From assembly GCA_041391425.1 (NCBI GenBank), contig JAWKNZ010000009.1:62001-126000 (forward strand): DNA of 64,000 nucleotides, in the 5' to 3' direction. Each line of letters begins with the position of its first letter. Position 1 is the first letter of the stretch. Positions 10,096-17,200 of this stretch are shown here, in pieces. The notes under the pieces were generated by a model. That model worked only from the letters and a program-made list of their open reading frames with translations. It ran no database searches and was not told where the DNA came from. The stretch is from JAWKNZ01 sp041391425 (lineage in GTDB: Bacteria > Bdellovibrionota_B > Oligoflexia > Oligoflexales > JAWKNZ01). The position numbers and the translations under genes were made by a program.

Positions 10096-11262
10096 ATGTT
10101 TATAAATTTTTTACAATTTTTACGCCAGAATGGCTTGGCGGTTTCTGTTGGTGAATGGATGACCTTGATGGATGGATTAGCTAGAGGTTTAGCTGATTGT
10201 TCATTATTGGGTTTCTATGAATTGTGCCGTTGTATTTGTATTAAACGAGAAGATCATCTTGATTTGTATGATCAGTGTTTTGCTGCATTCTTTCATAATA
10301 TTGAACCACATGTAAGCCTTCATGATGATCTTTTAAAATGGTTAGAAAATCCTATTGCACCTAAGGAATTATCAGCAGAGGATAAAGCAAAATTCAAAAC
10401 TTTAGACTTTGAAGCATTAAAAAAGCAATTTGAAGAGCGTCTAAAAGAACAAAAAGAAAGGCATGACGGTGGATCTAAATGGATTGGAACTGGCGGGACA
10501 AGTCCGTTCGGACATTCAGGTTACCACCCTGAAGGGATTAGAGTAGGAGGAGAAAGCTGGAATAAATCGGCAGTGCAGATAGCTTCTCAGAGGCGTTTTC
10601 AAAACTTACGCCATGACTTAGTCCTTGATACCAGACAAATTAGTGTCGCCTTGCGTAAACTAAGGAAGCTCAGTAATGATAGCCAGCGTGAAGAATTGGA
10701 CCTGGAAAAAACGATTAGAAAGACAGGTGATAATGCTGGTGATATTTCTTTGGTTTTTAGAAAGGAAAAACGTAATAGTATAAAGCTCCTGCTTCTCATG
10801 GACATTGGTGGGTCTATGACGAGTCATAGTTTTATTTCTGAGCGGTTATTTTCAGCTGCATATGCATCTCGTCATTTTCGTCATTTTAAATATTATTTTT
10901 TTCATAATTGTCCTTATGAAACTTTATTTACTGATGTAGCTTTAGGGGAAGGCATTGCGACTAATGATGTGATGCAGAAATTAGACCCTAGCTGGAAGGT
11001 GATTGTTGTTGGTGATGCGGCGATGAGTCCTTACGAATTGACTATGCCCGGTGGCTCAGTTGATTGGTACCATCATAATGAAGATGCTGGGATTGTTTGG
11101 TTGCGGAGGCTTAAGGAGCATTTCAAAAGGTCAGTTTGGCTTAACCCTGAGCCCGAAGAATATTGGAACATTGCTTCAAACCGCATGGTACGGCAAGTTT
11201 ACCCTATGTTTCCTTTATCGATTGAAGGCATTGAGATGGCCGTCGAACACCTCCGCCGTTAA
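10096..11262 (+). CDS. VWA-domain protein (CoxE-like), MoxR partner
   Basis: The 388-residue soluble protein has an N-terminal helical region, a charged linker (about 110-170) with a Gly-rich GGTSPFGHSG stretch, and a C-terminal VWA domain. The metal-ion site reads LLLMDIGGSM, a DxGxS variant of the usual DxSxS, followed by the ISERLFSAAYASRHF helix and VVGDAAMSPYEL, where MIDAS-supporting residues are expected. CoxE-type proteins work with MoxR ATPases in cofactor or metal-centre insertion. No carbon-monoxide dehydrogenase genes are nearby, so the target is unknown. It is translationally close to moxR and presumably co-transcribed. Confidence 0.8.
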   Translation: MFINFLQFLRQNGLAVSVGEWMTLMDGLARGLADCSLLGFYELCRCICIKREDHLDLYDQCFAAFFHNIEPHVSLHDDLLKWLENPIAPKELSAEDKAKFKTLDFEALKKQFEERLKEQKERHDGGSKWIGTGGTSPFGHSGYHPEGIRVGGESWNKSAVQIASQRRFQNLRHDLVLDTRQISVALRKLRKLSNDSQREELDLEKTIRKTGDNAGDISLVFRKEKRNSIKLLLLMDIGGSMTSHSFISERLFSAAYASRHFRHFKYYFFHNCPYETLFTDVALGEGIATNDVMQKLDPSWKVIVVGDAAMSPYELTMPGGSVDWYHHNEDAGIVWLRRLKEHFKRSVWLNPEPEEYWNIASNRMVRQVYPMFPLSIEGIEMAVEHLRR

Positions 11263-11409
11263 ATTTCAAGGCTTCGAGGTCGGCTCCATATAGTATTTTC
11301 CTCAGATTTACTCACACCTTATGTACCTAAGACAGGGTAATATTTTCTGAAGGGAAATGATTTGGCCATGATCGAAGATAACGTCGGAGGCATCAATTAA
11401 CCTTGTAAT

Positions 11410-11589
11410 TTAGTGATGCACCTGCTCAGTTTCACCGCAATAGGTGTAGTCAGATGCATTGCAATGGCCCATTTTTGAACTCATAAGCGACCATGCACCA
11501 AACATAGCTAGCAGGATTAATGCACTCATTAATACTATTATTGAGGTTTCAAAGCGGTCACCGTAGCGACTTTTTTCTGTATTAGTCAT
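11410..11589 (-). CDS. Small single-pass membrane protein, 59 aa
   Basis: A short frame encodes one clear membrane span (SIIVLMSALILLAMFGAW, about residues 16-33) after a polar N-terminus MTNTEKSRYGDRFE and before a short tail with Cys at 43 and 51, ending in HH. AGGA lies ten bases before the ATG. It follows motB and the 114-residue lipoprotein on the same strand. Function not recognised. Support comes from start context, a proper span and location, not from homology. Confidence 0.55.
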   Translation of the reverse strand: MTNTEKSRYGDRFETSIIVLMSALILLAMFGAWSLMSSKMGHCNASDYTYCGETEQVHH

Positions 11590-11703
11590 AATAAAGTAGT
11601 CCTGTATCTGTTTTGCCTACCGCTAGCATCATAATGATTTCCTTCAAAAAGGCAATGATATTGCTTATCGGCGCATCGAATTCTTACTGGTTGACCTATC
11701 TAT

Positions 11704-12048
11704 CTAGTTTTGGCAGGCTTTTGCGGAGTGGATTACCCGTGGCATGGTCGTTTCGTCAACATCCATGTCAGCATATCTTATAGGTTTGTTGATTAAGGAT
11801 TCAGCGGTTTCTATTCTGATTGTCATATAGCACTTCTGCTTACCCAGTCGATAGTTTTTTAAACAGACTGTCGCCCATCCTGGTTTGGCCAAGCTGCGGC
11901 GATCGAGGTCTGGAGTGATATACCATTCACATTTTTTTTTGGACCAAAAATCACAGGAAGTTAAGGAAGCTATCGGAATCATTCCAAGGACTGCCCATTT
12001 TACGGCTTTACAGAAAAATCGTTTGCAATGGAAGTTTATCCTGAACAT
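11704..12048 (-). CDS. Small lipoprotein downstream of motB
   Basis: The 114 residues begin with a basic n-region (MFRINFHCKRFFCKAVKW), a hydrophobic stretch and the lipobox LTSC, giving a mature lipoprotein of about 80 residues. The mature part has three further Cys residues and a mix of basic and acidic patches; no known domain is recognised. It lies 95 bases downstream of motB on the same strand, so co-transcription is likely. Whether it contributes to the stator is conjecture. Confidence 0.55.
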   Translation of the reverse strand: MFRINFHCKRFFCKAVKWAVLGMIPIASLTSCDFWSKKKCEWYITPDLDRRSLAKPGWATVCLKNYRLGKQKCYMTIRIETAESLINKPIRYADMDVDETTMPRVIHSAKACQN

Positions 12049-12143
12049 TCTTTTTGCTCTCTTTTGATTGAGTCTAAGGGCTTTACTATTCTCAGGGCTT
12101 ATTAAACTTAAACATCTCGATTATGGGCCTGATTGGCTTTTAG

Positions 12144-12932
12144 CTAATTTTCGTCGTAATGGACTTTTATTTCGATACGTCGATTTAGTGCGCGTCCTGC
12201 ACTCGTTTCATTTGAAGAAATGGGTTTCATTTCTCCAAATCCTGCTACTGAAATATTTTCTTTTGGAAAGCCGAAAATCTTTATGAAGTATTGGGCTAGA
12301 TGGGCAGCCCGCATAGATGAAAGCTCGAGGTTAGTCATTTCTCCTTTCGGGGGTACTGAGTCGGTATGACCTTCGATGGTAACTTTCTTATTCAGAGATT
12401 TTAGAAAATTAGCTACTGTCTCCAAGCGTTTTACGGTACGACGATCAATACGATAAGATCCGGGCTTGTAAAACTGAGAAGCCACTAATCTCAGGCGGAA
12501 GCCATTTGTGTCGGCTATGACGGTGATATCTTTTTGGTCAGCACCAGGATTGAGGCTCATTTTTCCATCTTGAGAGCGTAATTCTATGATTGATTTGGCG
12601 CGTTCCATGTCTTTGTTGATGATGTTTACTGCTTTTTGTGCGCGTTTATATATTTTGATTTTTGGGGGATTGATGGTTTCGCCTTTGAAATATTTATAAG
12701 CAGCTTTGCCTACAATAATAGGGCCATCGCGTAATTGGTCTTGGGGGATATCATCTGGAATTTCTATAAATGCTTCTCTAATGGATGAGATCACACCTAA
12801 AATTTTGTCTGACTGTCCTTGTGGTGTTATACCATATAGTACGACAAATGCCGCAAATAATAGCGTCATTAGGTCAGCATAACTCATAAGCCAAAGCTCA
12901 CTTGAACATTGACATTCTTCTTCTTCTTCCAC
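12144..12932 (-). CDS. motB: Flagellar stator protein MotB
   Basis: The 262-residue protein starts with GTG (AGGG nine bases upstream), a very acidic N-terminus (five Glu), then one membrane helix LWLMSYADLMTLLFAAFVVLYG. The Asp of SYADLMT is the conserved proton-binding residue of MotB. A plug/linker region follows, then a C-terminal OmpA-like peptidoglycan-binding domain with TIEGHTDSVPP, ELSSMRAAHLAQYF and NRRIEIKV. MotB anchors the MotA/MotB ion channel to the wall to drive the flagellar motor. The two Cys residues before the helix are unusual. motA is divergent, about 330 bases away. Confidence 0.88.
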   Translation of the reverse strand: MEEEEECQCSSELWLMSYADLMTLLFAAFVVLYGITPQGQSDKILGVISSIREAFIEIPDDIPQDQLRDGPIIVGKAAYKYFKGETINPPKIKIYKRAQKAVNIINKDMERAKSIIELRSQDGKMSLNPGADQKDITVIADTNGFRLRLVASQFYKPGSYRIDRRTVKRLETVANFLKSLNKKVTIEGHTDSVPPKGEMTNLELSSMRAAHLAQYFIKIFGFPKENISVAGFGEMKPISSNETSAGRALNRRIEIKVHYDEN

Positions 12933-13264
12933 CAGCTTAAACCCTTGTCATTGCATTAAGCAAAAATTGCCTTTCTGCTAGATTTGAATTTTGGGGTACG
13001 TTAATAACTACCATGTCCTAATTATTAGTGGCTTTTTTTCTTCTTCGCATTGTTATCTTGTTTGAGTATACTTTAGTTTTGTGTCTATGGGTCTAGGCAG
13101 GATTTTCTTCGATTCCACTAATGATCTAAAGAAGAAATACCAATAAAATATTACTAAGAAGAGTAAACCTGATCATTCCAGATGTTACGCTATATTAGAG
13201 ATGTGCATTCTTTTTAGTTGGTTTGTTTTGGCAAATATTTTTATCGACGTTATATGGTTTTGCT

Positions 13265-14029
13265 ATGGATTTAGGAACTATCATTGGTCTTGCAGGCGGC
13301 GGCATTCTCGTTATTGTCGTTATGATTCTTTCCGGTGGTATTATGATGTACTGGGATTTGACCAGTATAGTTTGTGTATTAGGTGGAGCTATTTTTGCTA
13401 CAATGATACGTTGGCCGCTTGGAACTTATCTTAATGGTCTTATTGGTATAACCTCGGTTTTTTTTGATAAGTCTACGGATCCACAAAAATTAGTAGATGA
13501 TATTATCGAATTGGCAGAAGTCGCACGTAAACAGTCAATTCTAGCTTTAGAAAAGGTTCAGATAGAAGATCGATTTCTTGCTAAAGCAATTCGTTTTATG
13601 GTTGATGGTTATGATGTTGATGTTATCAATGAAATTTTAAAAGTTGATGTTTATATGGCTAAACAAAAAGCTAAAGATGGTAAAGCTATCTTATCAGGAA
13701 TGGGTGAGGCTGCTCCAGCGTTTGGTATGATTGGAACTGTTATTGGCTTGGTTGTTATTATGGCGAATTTGAGTGATCCTTCTAAAATCGGTCCCGGATT
13801 GGCTGTTGCTCTTATCACAACGTTGTACGGAGCGTTAATTGCCAACTTGGTATTTATGCCTCTTGCTTCTAAAGTTGAGTACCGTGGAAGTGTAGAATCT
13901 ACAAATATGGCTATTGTAGTCGCTGGAGTTAATGCTTTATTGCGAGGGCAGAGTCCTAGGGCTATTGGCGAACAACTTTCTTCTTATCTAGGTGGTTCTA
14001 AAGATGGTGGAGAAGCTAATGCTGCGTAG
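13265..14029 (+). CDS. motA: Flagellar stator protein MotA
   Basis: The protein starts MDLGTIIGLAGG, matching the usual MotA N-terminus, so the ATG at 13265 is preferred to a TTG 14 codons upstream. Four membrane segments are visible, with the large cytoplasmic loop between the second and third (about residues 60-145). The GMGEAAPAFGMIGTVIGLVVIM segment carries the conserved Pro and Gly of MotA helix 3. MotA forms a ring around MotB and pushes on the rotor. It ends 21 bases before a family A element. It is divergent from motB rather than in the usual motA-motB operon. Confidence 0.88.
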   Translation: MDLGTIIGLAGGGILVIVVMILSGGIMMYWDLTSIVCVLGGAIFATMIRWPLGTYLNGLIGITSVFFDKSTDPQKLVDDIIELAEVARKQSILALEKVQIEDRFLAKAIRFMVDGYDVDVINEILKVDVYMAKQKAKDGKAILSGMGEAAPAFGMIGTVIGLVVIMANLSDPSKIGPGLAVALITTLYGALIANLVFMPLASKVEYRGSVESTNMAIVVAGVNALLRGQSPRAIGEQLSSYLGGSKDGGEANAA

Positions 14030-14050
14030 CAGAAATTTTTTTAATAAAAG

Positions 14051-14169
14051 GTAACTATTCAGCGTATTTTTTATCTGATCGAGTCAAAGCCTTGACTGTC
14101 CGTCATCCATATGAGGATGACGATGTATCAGGCGACATATTGAAGGGAAAAGATACACTGAATAGTTAC
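14051..14169. repeat. Family A inverted-repeat element, copy 2
   Basis: The 119-base element is bounded by GTAACTATTCAGCGTAT and its near-complement, with the interior in the opposite orientation to copies 1, 3 and 4. The centre is GTCATCCATATGAGGATGAC, itself palindromic. It begins just after motA and could act as its terminator. Confidence 0.85.
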
Positions 14170-14304
14170 AATAAAAGAATATATTTTATTATCTATAGTA
14201 TAGTTGCATGAATCTCATTGTCTTATTACTTAGAGAAATTCTTTAACTAGTTATTGAAAAGAGTTTTCGCATGTTTAGACATAATTTTTATGGGAGCAAT
14301 GTAG

Positions 14305-14769
14305 ATGGCAGAGCCAAAAGAAACGGTCATTGGCGCCGGGCAAGAGATTTTTCGCCAGGGTGAAAAGGGTGGAGAACTTTTTTTTATTAAATCTGGTGAA
14401 GTTGAGCTGTGGGTAAGAGATGAGGCTAGCGGCAAGGATATTTCGATCGGTATTGCGGGTCCAAAGTCAGTTCTTGGTACAATGTCTTTTCTCGAAAATG
14501 ATCCTCGGAGTGCAACTGGCCGTTGTAAAACAGAGGTAAAATGTGTAGTGATAAATCAGATGCAGAGGGAGAAGCTTTTGAAATCGATTCCTAGTTGGTT
14601 TCAAGTACTAGTAAAAGACCTTGGATCTAATTTACGTACTATAGATACAAAATACAGTAAACTCGCCGCAGAACATGAGGTGCTGAAAAAGCGTTTTGAT
14701 CTTTTGCAAGCTAAGCTGAAAGGCCAAGAAGAAGGCTCACAAGAAGCCGACAGCGAAAACGTAGCATAA
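14305..14769 (+). CDS. Cyclic-nucleotide-binding domain protein
   Basis: The 154-residue cytoplasmic protein is almost entirely a CNB (CAP/PKA-type) beta-roll, about residues 5-120, with IFRQGEKGGELFFIKSGEVEL and a phosphate-binding-cassette-like segment VLGTMSFLENDPRSATGRC in the expected place, including the R-S-A-T residues. A short coiled-coil tail (TKYSKLAAEHEVLKKRFDLL) follows. There is no DNA-binding domain, so it is not a CRP-type regulator. GGGAG is about nine bases before the ATG. It ends six bases before the K+ channel gene, suggesting it senses cNMP for that channel. Confidence 0.82.
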   Translation: MAEPKETVIGAGQEIFRQGEKGGELFFIKSGEVELWVRDEASGKDISIGIAGPKSVLGTMSFLENDPRSATGRCKTEVKCVVINQMQREKLLKSIPSWFQVLVKDLGSNLRTIDTKYSKLAAEHEVLKKRFDLLQAKLKGQEEGSQEADSENVA

Positions 14770-14775
14770 ACATCT

Positions 14776-15759
14776 ATGTATCTTACCCGAGCCATTAAAA
14801 TAGTTTTAATGCTACTGACGTTGCCTGTTATTGGCTCGTTAGCATTTATGCTTATTGAAGGTTGGAATTTTTCTGACTCATTATATATGGCAGTTATCAC
14901 CCTAACGACGGTGGGGTTTCAAGAGGTTCATCCTTTGAGCCTTGCGGGTAGGTGGGTCGTTATTATTTACCTTATCTTTGGTTTGGGCGCATTTTTATAT
15001 GGAGTGACGCAAATTGGTGAATTTATTTTGCGAGCAGAACTTCGTAATATTATGGGAAAGCGGCGCATGGAAAAGGAAATAAAAAAACTGAGTAGTCATC
15101 ATATTATTAGTGGCTATGGGCGTATGGGTGAGGCTTTGTTTAAGAGTCTAAGTGATAAAGGAGAAAAGTTAGTTGTTATCGAACGAGATCAACAACGATA
15201 TATAGAAATGCAAAATGATGGTTTGATTTGTATTCATGGTGACACGACTGATGATCGTATTTTGATTAAGGCAGGCATCGAGCGAGCTAAGGGTATAGCT
15301 GTCGTTTTATCTCATGATGCTGATAATTTGTATGTAGTTATGTCTTCTAGGCTTTTAAATAAAGACATTCAGATATTAAGCAGAGCGTCTGATGAGAAAA
15401 ATGAGGCGAAGATGTTACGGGCAGGTGCGAATCGAGTGGTAAGTCCTTATAAAAGCGGTGCTGCCCGTATGGCACAGCTTTTGGTTAACCCACATTTAAA
15501 TGATTTTATCGAAATTTTTGATGCAGAAGGCAGTGAATTTGATTTAGCGCAAATTGCCGTTAATGCTGATGCCGAATGCTTAGGGAAGAGGTTATCGCAA
15601 TCTGATTTTACCTCTCGTGGTATTGTTATTGTCGGCATAAGAAAGTATACAGGTAATCTCCTGATGCCCCCACATCGAGATACGGTGATAGAGTTGAACG
15701 ATACCTTGATTGCCATGGGACGTGCCATGGCAATCCAAGAACTAATTCATGCCCATTAA
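14776..15759 (+). CDS. Two-TM potassium channel with TrkA-N/RCK domain
   Basis: TM1 spans about residues 6-27, a pore loop with the filter TTVGFQE about 41-49, and TM2 about 57-80. A cytoplasmic RCK unit follows: a Rossmann TrkA-N domain from about 110 (HIISGYGRMGEALFKSL, then an acidic VVIERD strand end typical of NAD binding) and a TrkA-C-like segment near the end. The filter reads GFQE rather than GYGD, a variant also known among bacterial channels of this class. It is six bases downstream of the cyclic-nucleotide-binding gene and probably co-expressed with it. Confidence 0.88.
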   Translation: MYLTRAIKIVLMLLTLPVIGSLAFMLIEGWNFSDSLYMAVITLTTVGFQEVHPLSLAGRWVVIIYLIFGLGAFLYGVTQIGEFILRAELRNIMGKRRMEKEIKKLSSHHIISGYGRMGEALFKSLSDKGEKLVVIERDQQRYIEMQNDGLICIHGDTTDDRILIKAGIERAKGIAVVLSHDADNLYVVMSSRLLNKDIQILSRASDEKNEAKMLRAGANRVVSPYKSGAARMAQLLVNPHLNDFIEIFDAEGSEFDLAQIAVNADAECLGKRLSQSDFTSRGIVIVGIRKYTGNLLMPPHRDTVIELNDTLIAMGRAMAIQELIHAH

Positions 15760-15859
15760 TTTCTCTCAATTTGAGGTCGTTTCGTTTTTTTCTTACTCTC
15801 ATCTTTAAGCGCATAGGGTAGTCCTATTGAGTGCATATGAGTGTGCGTTCCTTTTGACA

Positions 15860-17090
15860 CCATTTACCAAAAAACCAGGGTAAAAACCCCTGCAACTCGT
15901 AGAACAGGAAGAGTTCTGGCGTTTTACCACGGGGTAGAGCGATTTGCATGTAAGTGACAAATCTCTAATATCATTTGAGAAATTGACAATAATTCGAGTG
16001 CTAGCATGCAAATTAGAAGTATTTACCACATATGTGAGGTCTGTAATCTTCTAAAAATTTATAGAAACTATTTTGGAAAAAAATTATTTGAATCATTTCG
16101 AAAATTTCTTCATGGAATGTAACTATTCAGCGTATTTTCCCTTCAATATGTCGCTTGATACATCGTCATCCTCATATGGATGAAGGGCGGTCAAGGCTTT
16201 GAATCGATCAGATAAAAATACGCTGAATAGTTACCATGGAATAACCTTGAGTGAGTTGACTGGTTTCTAGAAACAAGAAGAATAGGCTCTCACATGAACA
16301 AGAATCTGACTGTTTTGATACCAATTTTTACCAGTTTTTTAGAAGCAAGAAGCCTAGGCCTCGTTCGTACGAGCGTTTGACTGTTTTGATAGCAAACCCC
16401 AAAAAAATTTTTAAATAGCAGTAGTAATTTTACTGTGGGGTGCTGTGGGAAAAAGATTGGAATCATCGTTAGGATGGAGCTTTTAATAAAAACTTTTCAG
16501 ATGATTTCAATGTTTTTCCATAGCAGTCCACAGCTCCCATAGTTTTGCATAGTCACTGAAATATCGCTTTCGCATAAAAATACTGGGTTAGTAAAATACC
16601 TCTGCAATTCATTGCCACGACTGAGCTATGGGAGGCTGTGGATAGGCCTGGACAGCTGTTGATATCGCCCTGCAAAGTTTTGAGAACTTCTTTATTTATA
16701 GTGACGATACCAACAGTTGCCCACCCCTAACCACAAGCCAATGACTACTGCTTTTAAAATAAATTTTTCTTTGGTCAGAGATATTTTGTTTGTTCTTAAA
16801 AATAAGCTCGTTCATGCTAGAAGGCTGTGTGGCTTTTATGATCTTGAGGGTTGATTATGCGCTATTTACCAAAAAAATCATGGTAAGTTTTTAGATGATT
16901 GCAGATCTTACATAGGCGTTAAGTACTTCTGATTTGCATGCTAGCACTCGAATTGTTAGCTGTTTTTTAATGATCTTAGCAATTTATCGCCTGCATGCAA
17001 AGCACTTTTACCCCCTAGTAAGATGTTAGAACTCTTCCTTTTCTAAAATTTGCATAGATTTTTACCATGATTTTTTAGTAAATGCTGTTT
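15860..17090. repeat. Gene-free region with large nested inverted repeats
   Basis: No gene is visible between 15760 and 17200. The left arm (about 15860-16022) and right arm (about 16921-17085) are imperfect reverse complements. The best blocks are 15991-16013 against 16932-16954 (23 bases, perfect; central GTGCTAGCATGC) and 15906-15917 against 17028-17039. Inside, 16433-16466 pairs with 16500-16532, and 16528-16542 with 16626-16641. Short TTACC-N-GGTAA hairpins recur near 15865, 16865 and 17060. A direct repeat ending CTGACTGTTTTGATA/TTGACTGTTTTGATA occurs near 16303 and 16378. A family A element is inserted at 16119. Role unknown. Confidence 0.8.
16119..16234. repeat. Family A inverted-repeat element, copy 3
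   Basis: About 116 bases bounded by GTAACTATTCAGCGTATT and its complement, in the same orientation as copies 1 and 4, with the centre GTCATCCTCATATGGATGA. It lies just inside the left arm of the surrounding palindromic region, so it probably inserted into it. Confidence 0.85.
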
Positions 17091-17200
17091 GAGTGACGCT
17101 AAAGTCTTGCCGCCATGTTGAGTGAAACGAAACGTCTCAGTTCAGCATTTCATTTTTTGATCAGAATCTATATTCTAAAGTACGATTTAGATATTAAGAC

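Noticed and set aside
16630..16650. TGTGGATAG in the palindromic region as a DnaA box and possible origin
   Set aside because: Only one imperfect box is present, without a box cluster, an AT-rich unwinding tract or dnaA/dnaN nearby.
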